A stretch of DNA of 64,000 bases from the NCBI GenBank assembly GCA_937901745.1, contig CALGSZ010000055.1, forward strand, positions 62,001 to 126,000, in the 5' to 3' direction. The number at the start of each line of letters is the position of its first letter. Positions within the stretch are counted from its first letter, which is position 1. Under the pieces are notes generated by a model that ran no database searches, was not told the DNA's origin, and saw only the letters and a list, made by a program, of their open reading frames with translations. Shown here piece after piece: positions 17,131 to 26,003 of this stretch. Source of the DNA: an uncultured Chloroflexota bacterium (lineage in GTDB: Bacteria > Chloroflexota > Chloroflexia > Thermomicrobiales > UBA6265). The translations under genes were made by a program, and so were the position numbers.

Positions 17131-17802
17131 TCAGTCCGTCAAGGCAGCGCGCAGCTGGCGGACCGACTCTTCGACGCTTCGCTCTGGCGTGTAAATTTCC
17201 GACCCCGCGACGATCGTGTCGGCGCCGGCCTCAACAACGCGGCGGATATTGCTCGCCTTGATCCCGCCGTCCACCTGCAGCCGGCAGGTCGGGTTTCGCT
17301 CGTCGAGCATCGCGCGCAGGCGGCGGATCTTGTCGAGCGCCGTCGGGATGAACGACTGCCCGCCGAAGCCAGGATTGACGCTCATCACCAAGATTTGACC
17401 GACGAACGGAATGGCCTCCTCGATAGCCGCCAGCGGCGTCGCCGGATTCAGGGCAACGCTGGGTGTCGCGCCGGCGGCGGTAATGGTTTGCAGCGTACGG
17501 TGGAGATGAACGGAGGCTTCGACGTGGACGGTGATGGTGTCGGCGCCCGCCTCGACGAAGGGTTCGATGTGGCGCTCCGGCTCGACAATCATGAGATGGA
17601 CGTCGAGAGGGAGACGGGTCGCTTGCCGAACCGCTTTGGCGATGACGGGTCCGAACGTGATATTTGGGACAAAGCTGCCATCCATCACATCGAGATGGAT
17701 GAAGTCAACACCCGCTGCCTCGGCCCGGGCGATCTCATCGCCGAGCTGCAGCAGGTTGGCGGTCAAGATTGACGGTCCGATCCACACCTCTCGCTTGCTC
17801 AA
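17131..17802 (-). CDS. rpe: Ribulose-phosphate 3-epimerase
   Basis: Interconverts ribulose 5-phosphate and xylulose 5-phosphate in the pentose phosphate pathway; TIM barrel, cytoplasmic, 223 residues. The metal and catalytic site shows as HLDVMDGSFVPN (His36, Asp38), DVHLMIVEP, MSVNPGFGGQSF and QVDGGI with the second catalytic Asp. TTG 17802 is preferred because GGAGGGAG lies 4-5 nt before it and the protein then begins MSKREVWIGPSIL. An upstream in-frame GTG at 17865 would add a low-complexity tail and overlap the fhaA promoter. Convergent with the MFS gene. Confidence 0.93.
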   Translation of the reverse strand: MSKREVWIGPSILTANLLQLGDEIARAEAAGVDFIHLDVMDGSFVPNITFGPVIAKAVRQATRLPLDVHLMIVEPERHIEPFVEAGADTITVHVEASVHLHRTLQTITAAGATPSVALNPATPLAAIEEAIPFVGQILVMSVNPGFGGQSFIPTALDKIRRLRAMLDERNPTCRLQVDGGIKASNIRRVVEAGADTIVAGSEIYTPERSVEESVRQLRAALTD

Positions 17803-17870
17803 CCGTCTCCCTCCGTCATCGTCGGCCGCACCTGCCGCGGGGAGCGCCGACGTCGCAGTGATCACTTTCG

Positions 17871-17900
17871 TTGACCCTTATTTTGCCCGGCTCCTATAAT
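17871..17900 (+). promoter_or_regulatory. Strong sigma-70 promoter for fhaA with flanking palindromes
   Basis: TTGACC (17871-17876), 18-nt spacer, perfect TATAAT (17895-17900). Two perfect 10-bp palindromes follow at once: TCGCCGGCGA (17900-17909, at the likely start point) and CCGATATCGG (17916-17925). They could bind a repressor or fold in the short leader. The fhaA ATG is at 17942. Confidence 0.8.
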
Positions 17901-17941
17901 CGCCGGCGACTGGAGCCGATATCGGAGACCTCAGCCGGACG

Positions 17942-18706
17942 ATGCCGAGCCTCAGCTTGCTTGACCGCTTCGAACAATCTTTCGAGCGCTTGATGGAAGG
18001 TTCTGTCGGCCGGCTCTTCCGCAGCCCGATCCAGCCGGCGGAAATCGGCCGCAAGCTCGAGCGCGCCATGGTCTCCAATCAGGTCGTCTCGGTCGACTCG
18101 ACGCTGGTGCCGAACGACTTCCGCGTCGCGATGCACCCGCAAGACATGGTCCTCTTCGCCGACTTCGTGCCAGCCCTTTGTCGCCAAATGGAGACCTGGC
18201 TGACCGAGGTCGCCGCCGATCGCGGGTTCTCGACAATCGATCGCATCCGCGTGCAAATCATCGGCGACGAAACGATCCCGCGCCGGGCGATCCAGGTGAC
18301 CGCGACGATCGCCGACCGGCCCGATCTCGACCGCGAAGCGCAGGACGCTCTCCAGCGAACCGAGCTTTACCGCGTGATCCGCGAGACGAGCGGCTTTGCC
18401 CCGCTTCGCCTCCGCTTCGTCAACGGCATGCTCGCCGGCCAGGAGTTCGTGCTACGCAAATCGGTCACCACGGTTGGGCGGGCGCTCGACAATGACATCC
18501 ACCTCGAGTCGGGCGATGTCTCGCGTCACCACGCCCGGTTCGAGCAGACGGAAGAAGGGCTGCGAGTCGTCGATCTGAACAGCACGAACGGAACGCGAGT
18601 CAACGGGCGGACGATTCGGCCGTCCGCGATCGTCAAGGCGGGGGACGAGATTAGTTTCGGCACGTTGAGCGCCCAGCTCCTGCCCTTCACGCACGATCGG
18701 CCGTGA
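17942..18706 (+). CDS. fhaA: FhaA-like protein (DUF3662 + FHA domain)
   Basis: 254 residues. Residues 1 to about 115 form the FhaA N-terminal (DUF3662) domain, beginning with the typical LDRFEQSFERLMEGSVGRLF. Residues about 155-250 are an FHA phosphothreonine-binding domain with VGRALDNDIHLESGDVSRHH and LNSTNGTRVNG. In Actinobacteria FhaA recruits the pseudokinase MurJ/MviN to regulate peptidoglycan precursor flipping and is read by Ser/Thr kinases. No kinase gene is adjacent here. It is followed within 36 bp by fhaB and then by cell-surface genes, supporting an envelope role. Confidence 0.88.
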   Translation: MPSLSLLDRFEQSFERLMEGSVGRLFRSPIQPAEIGRKLERAMVSNQVVSVDSTLVPNDFRVAMHPQDMVLFADFVPALCRQMETWLTEVAADRGFSTIDRIRVQIIGDETIPRRAIQVTATIADRPDLDREAQDALQRTELYRVIRETSGFAPLRLRFVNGMLAGQEFVLRKSVTTVGRALDNDIHLESGDVSRHHARFEQTEEGLRVVDLNSTNGTRVNGRTIRPSAIVKAGDEISFGTLSAQLLPFTHDRP

Positions 18707-18742
18707 GACGCGGCCCGCACTCTCCCACTTCCGGCGCCGGCG

Positions 18743-19198
18743 ATGTCGATCCCATTTGATTGGCAGCTTCTTTTCCTCCGCCTGCTTGTCATCGCCCTGC
18801 TCTACCTGTTCCTCTATCAGATCGCTCGCGTGACGCTCCGCGAGCTTTCCGTGCTCTCCCGGCTGGAGGCAAATGATCGGGGAAGCGCGGCCGCGTCGCC
18901 GCGCGCCTACCTCGTTGTCGTTGATCCGGCCAACTCCTCGTTGCCGGCCGGAACGACGTTTCCCCTGCCGCCCGTGGCCGTGCTTGGTCGCCATCCAGCT
19001 TGCGATGTCGCGCTGGACGACACATCAGTCTCGGCGCAACACGCCGAATTGACCGCGACTGATGACGGGTGGTGGCTTCGCGATCTCGGTAGTACGAATG
19101 GGACCTTTGTCAACGGACAAGAGGTAGTTGTACCTACCGACGTCCGGGAAGGTGACATCGTACAATGTGGGCGCGTCAAGCTTCAGATTGTGTGCTAG
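18743..19198 (+). CDS. fhaB: FhaB-like membrane-anchored FHA protein
   Basis: 151 residues: one N-terminal membrane span (about 9-27, LLFLRLLVIALLYLFLY), a basic/linker segment, and a C-terminal FHA domain (about 78-150) with LGRHPACDVALDDTSVSAQHAE and DLGSTNGTFVNG. This layout matches FhaB/FipA of Actinobacteria, which reads Ser/Thr phosphorylation at the division site. The phosphate-contacting Arg, Ser and Asn are present. It follows fhaA closely and has no clear ribosome site of its own beyond a GC-rich spacer, so it is likely in the same mRNA. Confidence 0.88.
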   Translation: MSIPFDWQLLFLRLLVIALLYLFLYQIARVTLRELSVLSRLEANDRGSAAASPRAYLVVVDPANSSLPAGTTFPLPPVAVLGRHPACDVALDDTSVSAQHAELTATDDGWWLRDLGSTNGTFVNGQEVVVPTDVREGDIVQCGRVKLQIVC

Positions 19199-19273
19199 CA
19201 TCGGCCTGACGCAAGGGAAGGGGGAGTCGCTTGCGACTCCGCAGCCAATTCGGACTGTGAGGGAGTAGGCAGG

Positions 19274-21190
19274 TTGCATCGCAGCACGACGGTGGAGTCG
19301 CTCGACGCGCTGCCGGCTCGCCGGCCCGCTCGAGTCATCGCGACCGACGCTCTCTGGCCACCAACCATTCCACGCGAGGTGTCTCGCGTCGGCTCGCGAA
19401 TTCTGCTCGCGGTCGCGGTGATTGTCTTGGCGGCGACGGCGGGCCTGTATTGGGTCCGCGCGACGTACGAGGATCGAATCTATCCCGGCATCAACGCCGG
19501 CGGCGTGCCGGTTGGCGGCATGACATACGCCGAGGCACGCGAGGCGATCGCCGCCCGCGCCGAATCGTTCGAGGCGACGACGGCGACCTTCACCTTCGAG
19601 GACAAGATCTGGCAGCCGACGCTGAATGAGATCGGTGTCCACGTCGACGTGGAAGGGACGGTTGATAGCGCTTTCGCCATCGGCCGCGAAGACGACGCGC
19701 GCAGCCGCCTCCAGGTCGCCTGGTCACTGCTGCGGGAGGACAAGTCCGTACCCCTGCGCGTAAGTGTCGACGCCGCGCAGCTCAACGCCTGGTTCGATCG
19801 CGTCGACGCGGATCTCGGTATCGCGCCCAAGGACGCGAACCTCGTCGTCAACGGGACGGAAGTCAGCATCGATCCCGAGGTAGCCGGCACGATCGTCGAC
19901 CGGGAGCGCCTGACGCAGCAGCTGATGGATTCCCTGCGGAACATGTCGGCGCCGTCCGGAGATCTGCCCGTCATTCCGAAGTGGCCGACCGTCCACGCTA
20001 AGGACCTCGAGCCCGCCAAGCAGAAGCTCGAGCAGGCGCTCAGCAAGCCGATCCGCCTGACGCACGATGGCAAGTCTTGGACGATTGACCCAGCGGATCT
20101 GAGCCAGTTCGTCGTGACGAAGGTGACCGAGCAGCCGGGCGCCGCGCCGCAGGTGGACGTCTCGCTCGATGAGAAGAAGCTGACGAAGTGGCTCTCGCAA
20201 CGCTTCCGGGGCGAGATCGACCGCGATCCGGTCGATGCCCGCGTTGCTTGGAACGGCGAGCGCGTCTTCGCCTTGGAGGACAGCAAGGACGGCTACAAGC
20301 TCAAGCCGACCAGCCTTGCGAAGGAGATCTCCAAGAGCTTCTTCGGCAACCACGAAACGGTTCGCGTGCCGGTCGCGGTGATCAAGCCGCGCGTCGACAG
20401 CAACAACCTGGAAGCGCTCGGCATCACGACCCGGCTGGCGGTCGGTACGTCGAACTTCGATGGGTCGAACGAAGGTCGGGCGGAAAACATTCGGGTCGGC
20501 ACGGAGCTGCTAAACGGGACGCTGGTGCCGCCTGGCGAGGTCTTCTCCTTCAATCATGCGATCGGCGTCATCAGTGCCGAGGCCGGTTTCGTCGAGGCGC
20601 CGGTCGTTGATGGGGAGCGGATCGGGCGCGACGTGGGCGGCGGCATCTGCCAGGTGTCCACGACTGTCTTCCGCGCCTCGCTCTACGCCGGCTTACCGAC
20701 CGAGGAATGGTGGCCGCACCGGTATCGCTTCGCGTTCTACGAGTACGACGGCTGGACGCCGGGCCTCGACGCCTCGATCCTTCAGCCGGAGGGCGATCCG
20801 TTCGGCGGTGGTGACTTCAAGTTCCGCAACAACACCGACGGCTGGCTCTTGATCGAGTCCTACATCGATTGGCCGCGCGTGGTGGTCATCATCTACGGGC
20901 CGGACACCGGCTGGGACGTCCAGATCAGCGAGCCGATCTACGGCGAGGAATACCCGGAGGAAGAGGACATCGAGATCGTCGACAAAGAGCTCGAGCCGGG
21001 CACCATCATGCAGACCGAGTATGCGCAGAAGGGACTCGATGTCACGTACATCCGGGAGGTCCGCGACCGCAACGGTGAGGTGATCCTGCGCGACGAATAC
21101 ACCACGCACTTCTATCCGCGTGGCAACGTCTGGAAGGTGAGCGAGGACATGCGCGGAAAGTCGCCCGCGGGCAAGAAGGCGGCCGATTAG
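19274..21190 (+). CDS. VanW family protein with PG-binding-4 type repeats
   Basis: 638 residues, TTG start with GGGAGTAGG before it. A single membrane span at about 43-60 places the rest outside. Residues about 70-345 contain two repeats like the PG_binding_4 (YkuD-associated) domain, recognisable by INAGGVPVGGMTYAEAREAI and by KLKPTSLAKEI. The VanW domain follows (about 385-530) with LVPPGEVFSFNHAIG and DVGGGICQVSTTVFRA, including its conserved Cys. An acidic C-terminal region resembles the G5-like tails of the family. The biochemical role of VanW is not established. Position after fhaAB suggests peptidoglycan or surface function. Confidence 0.87.
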   Translation: MHRSTTVESLDALPARRPARVIATDALWPPTIPREVSRVGSRILLAVAVIVLAATAGLYWVRATYEDRIYPGINAGGVPVGGMTYAEAREAIAARAESFEATTATFTFEDKIWQPTLNEIGVHVDVEGTVDSAFAIGREDDARSRLQVAWSLLREDKSVPLRVSVDAAQLNAWFDRVDADLGIAPKDANLVVNGTEVSIDPEVAGTIVDRERLTQQLMDSLRNMSAPSGDLPVIPKWPTVHAKDLEPAKQKLEQALSKPIRLTHDGKSWTIDPADLSQFVVTKVTEQPGAAPQVDVSLDEKKLTKWLSQRFRGEIDRDPVDARVAWNGERVFALEDSKDGYKLKPTSLAKEISKSFFGNHETVRVPVAVIKPRVDSNNLEALGITTRLAVGTSNFDGSNEGRAENIRVGTELLNGTLVPPGEVFSFNHAIGVISAEAGFVEAPVVDGERIGRDVGGGICQVSTTVFRASLYAGLPTEEWWPHRYRFAFYEYDGWTPGLDASILQPEGDPFGGGDFKFRNNTDGWLLIESYIDWPRVVVIIYGPDTGWDVQISEPIYGEEYPEEEDIEIVDKELEPGTIMQTEYAQKGLDVTYIREVRDRNGEVILRDEYTTHFYPRGNVWKVSEDMRGKSPAGKKAAD

Positions 21191-21196
21191 TCTACG

Positions 21197-22063
21197 ATGA
21201 GCGCCCGCCGCACACCGACGCCTGAAGTCCCGGTCGCGCGCATTCCTGGCAGCCTGTCGCTGGTACTGCCCGCGCACAACGAAGAGGCCAACATCAGTAT
21301 CGTCGTCGAGCAAGCGCTCGCGGTTCTACCCACCTACGTTGACGACTTCGAGATCATCATCGTCAACGATGGCAGCCGCGACGCGACGCCCGTGATCGCC
21401 GATACACTCGCGGCGTCACATCCCAACGTTCGCGTCATCCATCACCCTGTCAATCGCGGATATGGGGCGGCGCTCACGTCCGGGTTCCGCGCGGCTCGCG
21501 GCGACTACATTATGTTCATGGACTCGGACCGGCAGTTCGACATCGCCGACATCGGCCTACTCGCGCCGTTCGTCGGGCGCTTCGATGTCGTCGCCGGCTT
21601 CCGCATGGAGCGCTCCGATCCGCTCCACCGCCGCGTCTTCGCCGAGATGTTCAACGTCGCGGTGCGCATCCTCTTCGGAGTGCACATGCGCGACATCGAC
21701 TGCGCGTTCAAGATCTTCCGCGGCGACCTGCTCCGCTCGATGGAGCTGACGGCGCCGGGCGCGCTGATCAACACCGAGATCCAAGCCAAGCTGCGCCGCC
21801 AAGGCGCGACCGTCGAGCAAGTCGGCGTGCATCACTACCCGCGCATCGCCGGGGAAGCGACCGGCGGCAGCTTCCGCGTGATCCGGCGAGCGATGAAGGA
21901 GACGGTGCTCCTCTGGTGGCGCATGCGCTCCTACGAGCCGCCTGCCACCGCTCCCAACCCACAGCGTCCCTACCGATTTCCGCAAATGGTCGGATCAGCC
22001 GCGACCGTGGTTGGTCTACCGGCGCTCGTGGCAGCTATACGCAAGAAGATCAAGGGCGAGTAG
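21197..22063 (+). CDS. Glycosyltransferase family 2 (dolichol/polyprenyl-phosphate type)
   Basis: 288 residues, GT-A fold. SLVLPAHNEEANIS opens the catalytic domain, VNDGSRDAT binds the nucleotide, and MDSDRQFD holds the DxD metal site near residue 104. The C-terminal DIDCAFKIFRGD and QAKLRRQGATVEQVGVHH are typical of polyprenyl-phosphate mannosyl/glucosyl transferases. There is only a weak hydrophobic C-terminus, so it is probably peripheral. It starts 6 bp after the VanW gene, so it is co-transcribed. It may make a lipid-linked sugar for envelope glycans. Its last codons overlap the convergent DUF167 gene by 14 bp. Confidence 0.9.
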   Translation: MSARRTPTPEVPVARIPGSLSLVLPAHNEEANISIVVEQALAVLPTYVDDFEIIIVNDGSRDATPVIADTLAASHPNVRVIHHPVNRGYGAALTSGFRAARGDYIMFMDSDRQFDIADIGLLAPFVGRFDVVAGFRMERSDPLHRRVFAEMFNVAVRILFGVHMRDIDCAFKIFRGDLLRSMELTAPGALINTEIQAKLRRQGATVEQVGVHHYPRIAGEATGGSFRVIRRAMKETVLLWWRMRSYEPPATAPNPQRPYRFPQMVGSAATVVGLPALVAAIRKKIKGE

Positions 22064-22382
22064 CGCCCTCCGACTCGTCGAGGTGGGGCTGAAGGCGAGC
22101 AAGGATGTCCGCGGCCGTCATCCCCTCGACGAGGATCCGCTTTCGCTTGCCAGTTTGGCCGTGAATCAGCCGCAGCCGTGACTTCGGCACGCCCAGCGTC
22201 TCCGCCAGCAGGGCGATCACGGCAGCGTTCGCCGCGCCTTCCACGGCTGGAGCGGTGACGCGCACTCGCAGTGCATCGCCAGTGACCGGACCGACCGCGT
22301 TCTGCTTCGAACGCGGCGCCGCCGCGATCGTCAGACTCGCGCCTTCCGGCCGATCACTGAGCCAAGCTGGCAATGTGGTCAT
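22050..22382 (-). CDS. DUF167 (YggU) family protein
   Basis: 110-residue member of the DUF167/YggU family, found across bacteria, archaea and eukaryotes and without established function. The family core appears as AAPRSKQNAVG, LRVRVTAPAVEGAANAAVIALLAETLG and LIHGQTGKRKRILVEG. It starts 2 bp after the DUF512 gene ends, so the two are co-transcribed and probably translationally coupled. Its 3' end overlaps the opposing glycosyltransferase gene. Confidence 0.92.
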   Translation of the reverse strand: MTTLPAWLSDRPEGASLTIAAAPRSKQNAVGPVTGDALRVRVTAPAVEGAANAAVIALLAETLGVPKSRLRLIHGQTGKRKRILVEGMTAADILARLQPHLDESEGATRP

Positions 22383-22384
22383 CC

Positions 22385-23806
22385 TCAGGCGGCACGCTTG
22401 AGGCGCGACCTAAGATCCCGAGCGACGTCGCTCAGCGTCAGGCACGGGACGACTGGCGCGCCAATCTCCTGGCTGACCTCGCGCACGGTCAGGTCGTCCA
22501 ACATCGTGTGCGTCCGGTCAGAGATCATTCGGCTCGTGATGTAGATAGGAGAACCATTGCCACGGCCGGACAGCCCGCGGACGAGATCCCGGCCTGTCAG
22601 CAGCCCGGAGACATTGATCTCCGGCCCGAAGAACTCGTTCTCGATCACCGCGACCTCGAGCGCCGCGCCGGTCTTCGAATTGAAGCGCTCAATCGCTTCG
22701 CGCATCGTCGGACCGATCAGCGTGCCGCAAGCGACCGTCCCGCGCGCGCCGGCGAGCGCACCAGGCTGGGCACGTCTGAGATATCCGTCCAGATTTTCGA
22801 GCAGATGCCGCGTGATGCCGATGCCATCCTCGATCTGCGGGTAACCGTCGTAGAGCTCCGCCGGCGGCACCGGTCGCCCGGTCATCAGGTAGAACTCGTC
22901 GCCGAGATAGAAGAACGTCGTCCCGCGCTCTTTCCGGAAGTGGCGCTGCCAGCGCTCGGCCTGAGCGATAACCGCTTCCGCCTCATGGGGCTCATACCGC
23001 CGAACTTCGATTCTCCGGCCGGGCAGGAGCCGCATGCACGTCCGCGACAGGCGGAGCTGCTTGCTCTGCCGCTCCAACCCGTGCCGGGTGAGACCGACCG
23101 GCACACCAGCTATCGAGATCAGACGGGAGAACGTCGAAAGATCGCGCAGGCTTCGATCAAGCTCCTCACCGTCGTTCACGCCGGGAACCAGCACCAATTG
23201 CGCGTGGAAATCAATCCCGGCCCGCTCCAGGCGCGCCAGATCTTCCATGATCTTGGCGCCCTTCGGGTTGCCCACAAGGGCCACGCGCAGGTCCGGATTC
23301 GTGGAGTGCACGGAGACGTGCATCGGGCCGAGGCGCTGCTCCTCGATCCGCCGCCAGTCCTCCTCTGTCAGATTCGTCAGCGTAACGAAGCTCCCGTAGA
23401 GCATCGAGTAGCGGTAGTCGTCGTCCATGACGTAGAGCGACTTCCGCATACCCTTCGGAATCTGCTTGATGAAGCAGAACGGACAGGCGTTCTCGCAGAT
23501 CCGCACACCGTCGAAGGTCGGGTCGCTGAAGGTGATGCCCCAGAACTCGTCCCCTTCCAGGTGCAGATCGAGCTTGCGGACAACGCCGTCGCGCTCGACC
23601 TCGACAACCGCGCGCTCGGATTGCGCCTCGAACTGGAAATCGAGCGCGTCGAGGATGGGACGACCGTTGAGCCGGACGATGCGGTCCCCGGGCTGGATGC
23701 CAAGCTCATCGGCGAGTGAGCCGGGAACGACATTCTGGACGAGTCCAGGCTGCTCGGGAACGAGATCGACGCGTCGATTCGAGAGTTTGCTGATGATCGG
23801 AGCCAT
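22385..23806 (-). CDS. DUF512 protein (PDZ + radical-SAM-like)
   Basis: 473 residues. A PDZ-like segment (about 20-85) contains VQNVVPGSLADELGIQPGDRIVRLNG. A cysteine motif C104-x3-C108-x2-C111 (CENACPFC) follows, like that of radical SAM enzymes and suggesting a 4Fe-4S cluster. The DUF512 domain makes up the C-terminal half. The family is widespread in Firmicutes, Cyanobacteria and Chloroflexi, often near the GTPase gene der, but the reaction is not known. No der gene is in this window. ATG start without a clear ribosome site. The neighbour DUF167 follows at 2 bp. Confidence 0.9.
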   Translation of the reverse strand: MAPIISKLSNRRVDLVPEQPGLVQNVVPGSLADELGIQPGDRIVRLNGRPILDALDFQFEAQSERAVVEVERDGVVRKLDLHLEGDEFWGITFSDPTFDGVRICENACPFCFIKQIPKGMRKSLYVMDDDYRYSMLYGSFVTLTNLTEEDWRRIEEQRLGPMHVSVHSTNPDLRVALVGNPKGAKIMEDLARLERAGIDFHAQLVLVPGVNDGEELDRSLRDLSTFSRLISIAGVPVGLTRHGLERQSKQLRLSRTCMRLLPGRRIEVRRYEPHEAEAVIAQAERWQRHFRKERGTTFFYLGDEFYLMTGRPVPPAELYDGYPQIEDGIGITRHLLENLDGYLRRAQPGALAGARGTVACGTLIGPTMREAIERFNSKTGAALEVAVIENEFFGPEINVSGLLTGRDLVRGLSGRGNGSPIYITSRMISDRTHTMLDDLTVREVSQEIGAPVVPCLTLSDVARDLRSRLKRAA

Positions 23807-23957
23807 GTAACCAACCAGAGAAGCTCGGTCCGCGGCGAGCGTCGCTACGGGAGTCCGTCGAGCGAGGATGTCGCGTCCCGCGAGGCCAGCAAGTGCGCGA
23901 TCCGACCCGCGCGGGACCAGCCGGGAAGTCTACCACGCCGCTGAGAGAGCGCCGGAA

Positions 23958-24896
23958 TCAGGGATTCGAGGCCGGCCGCTCCCAGACCTGAGCCACCCAA
24001 TCCTCTTCCTGGCGCCGGCTGAGCAGCGTCAGGCCGTGGCCCTCGAACATGGAGACAACCTCGGACTCCTTCGGCTCGATGATGCCGCTCAGGATCAGTC
24101 GTCCACCCGGGCGGACAGCCGCAACAAGTCCCGAGGATAGCTCAATGAGAATCCGCGCGATGATGTTGGCGATGACGAGGTCGTATCCGCTCCGGTCCGG
24201 CGCCTCAGCCGACACCGAGCCGAGCTCGACCCGAACGCGATCCGCGACCTCGTTTCGCTCGACGTTCTCGCGAGCCTGTCGAACCGCGACGGACTCGATG
24301 TCGACCGCATCGACGATCTCTGCTCCGAGCCGAGCCGCCGCGATTGCCAGAATCCCCGAACCGGTTCCGACATCGAAGACACGCATCCCTGGCTCCAGGT
24401 AGTCCTCGACGGCGACGAGGGCGAGACGAGTCGAGGGGTGCGTGCCGGTGCCGAAGGCCATGCCTGGATCGAGCACGATGACGACATCACCCTCCGCCGC
24501 CTCGTACTCGAACCACGGCGGCCGCACGACGACGCGCCGTCCAGCCCGGACCGGCCGGTAGTGCTCCTTCCAGGCGTTCGCCCAGTCCTCTTCGTGACGC
24601 GACGTAACCTGGAGGTCACCGACGGGGCGCAACTGGCCGAGGTGCCACAGTGCCCGCCGGATCTCTTCAACTTTCGCTCGCTCCTCAGCCGGGACGAAGG
24701 TGCGGATCGTCACCGGGCGCGTCAAATCCACCTGGAGATTGTCGCCGTCCGGATCTTGTATGAACGGCTCTTCGACGACGACACCTTCGTTGAAGCCATA
24801 GCGAGCGAATATCTCGCTGACCGGCTCGACCGCCTCCCTGTCAACCGCGACGGCAAGCTCCAACCACTCGCCTCGGCTCGCTTCAGTCTCGCTCAC
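23958..24896 (-). CDS. prmA: Ribosomal protein L11 methyltransferase
   Basis: SAM-dependent trimethylation of ribosomal protein L11; 312 residues, usual length. There is an N-terminal substrate-recognition domain, then a Rossmann methyltransferase core with VFDVGTGSGILAIAAARLGA (SAM loop) and DLVIANIIARILIEL, where PrmA proteins have the NIL(A/I) motif. Its GTG start overlaps the stop of the upstream nucleotidyltransferase gene by 4 bp (GTGA), so the two are coupled. A dnaJ-prmA linkage seen in many Firmicutes is absent here. Confidence 0.93.
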   Translation of the reverse strand: MSETEASRGEWLELAVAVDREAVEPVSEIFARYGFNEGVVVEEPFIQDPDGDNLQVDLTRPVTIRTFVPAEERAKVEEIRRALWHLGQLRPVGDLQVTSRHEEDWANAWKEHYRPVRAGRRVVVRPPWFEYEAAEGDVVIVLDPGMAFGTGTHPSTRLALVAVEDYLEPGMRVFDVGTGSGILAIAAARLGAEIVDAVDIESVAVRQARENVERNEVADRVRVELGSVSAEAPDRSGYDLVIANIIARILIELSSGLVAAVRPGGRLILSGIIEPKESEVVSMFEGHGLTLLSRRQEEDWVAQVWERPASNP

Positions 24897-25867
24897 AACT
24901 CCACCGTGCTGTTGTCGCCGACGTTGAGCTTGAGCGTTCGACCGCGGACGGTCGCCGCCCGGCCAACGATCGTGTGCTCGACGATCGCGTTCTCAACCGT
25001 CGCACCGTCTTCGAGGATCGCGTCGCGGACGACCGCGTCGCGGACTGTCGCGCCAGGGCCGATACTCGCATGAGGCCCAATGACGGCTCGCTCCACCGAC
25101 GCTGTCGGATCAATTGTCGAAGGGGGTATGACGACGGCCGAGGAAAGACTCGGCGCCGCCGGCTGCATGCGGTCGAGCAGGTACCGATTCGTGGAGAGCA
25201 GCGCCTCGACGTTGCCGCAGTCTTCCCAAACCGTGACCGGAGCCGGAACGACCTTCGCCCCGCGGTCGATCATGATCTGGATCGCGTCGGCAATGAAGTA
25301 CTCGTTCTTGAGCATCAGGCCACGCTGCATCTGCTCTTCGATTGCTGAGTACAGGTCTGCCATGCGGCGGAACCAATAGATGCCGATCACGGCGAGCCTC
25401 GAGACCGGCTCCTTCGGCTTTTCGACCAGTCGGACAATCCGCCCGTCTTCGACGACGGCCACGCCGAGCGCCGAGGGATCTTCGACCTCTTTGGTGAACA
25501 TGACGACGTCGGCGTCCGTCTCGCCGAGGACTGACCAATCCGCCTCGAACAGCATGTCAGGGAAGAGGATCAGCGCCTCCTTCGGCTCCAAGTGGCGCGT
25601 GCGGATGATCGCATCCGTCTGGCCGCGCATCTCCGGCTGCTCGACGAATTCGAGCGGCAGGTCGTAGCTATCCCGCGCCCACTTCTCGATCTGGTCGCCA
25701 AGGAAGCCGGTGATGAAGATCAGGCGCTCGGGCTGGAGCGGTAAGACCCGATCTAGGACATGCGCGAGCATCGGCTTGCCCGCGACACTCACCAGCGGCT
25801 TCGGCTTGCTCCACGTCTGCGGGCGCAATCGCGTTCCCAGCCCAGCGACCGGCAGTATGACGTCCAC
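24893..25867 (-). CDS. Sugar-phosphate nucleotidyltransferase with left-handed beta-helix
   Basis: 324 residues. The N-terminal Rossmann-like domain has the signature GLGTRLRPQTWSKPKPL (residues 9-25), followed by ILFPDMLFE, as in RmlA/GlmU-type enzymes that make NDP-sugars from sugar 1-phosphates. The C-terminal segment (about 245-320) has hexapeptide-like repeats such as AVIGPHASIGPGATVRDAVV, forming a left-handed beta helix that may add acyltransferase or regulatory function. The exact sugar is not predictable. GTG start with GAGGTGGTG upstream; overlaps prmA by 4 bp. Confidence 0.88.
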   Translation of the reverse strand: MDVILPVAGLGTRLRPQTWSKPKPLVSVAGKPMLAHVLDRVLPLQPERLIFITGFLGDQIEKWARDSYDLPLEFVEQPEMRGQTDAIIRTRHLEPKEALILFPDMLFEADWSVLGETDADVVMFTKEVEDPSALGVAVVEDGRIVRLVEKPKEPVSRLAVIGIYWFRRMADLYSAIEEQMQRGLMLKNEYFIADAIQIMIDRGAKVVPAPVTVWEDCGNVEALLSTNRYLLDRMQPAAPSLSSAVVIPPSTIDPTASVERAVIGPHASIGPGATVRDAVVRDAILEDGATVENAIVEHTIVGRAATVRGRTLKLNVGDNSTVEL

Positions 25868-26003
25868 TCACACCACCTCTGCGACAATCGACAGGCAACC
25901 GGACACCCCGATGAGTGTTGCCCACTACAATCTACCATCGGTCCGGAGGCCGATACTGGCGGCGAAACGGTTTGACTTGCCTTTGGTACGAAAGGGAGAA
26001 CAG

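Noticed and set aside
22373..23719. 448-codon plus-strand frame
   Set aside because: Lies wholly over the DUF512 gene, whose motifs (PDZ, CxxxCxxC) are clear. Long antisense frames are expected at this GC content.
25710..26003. Upstream extension of the small protein at 26004
   Set aside because: Shadow of the nucleotidyltransferase gene and its leader; the ribosome site points to GTG 26004.
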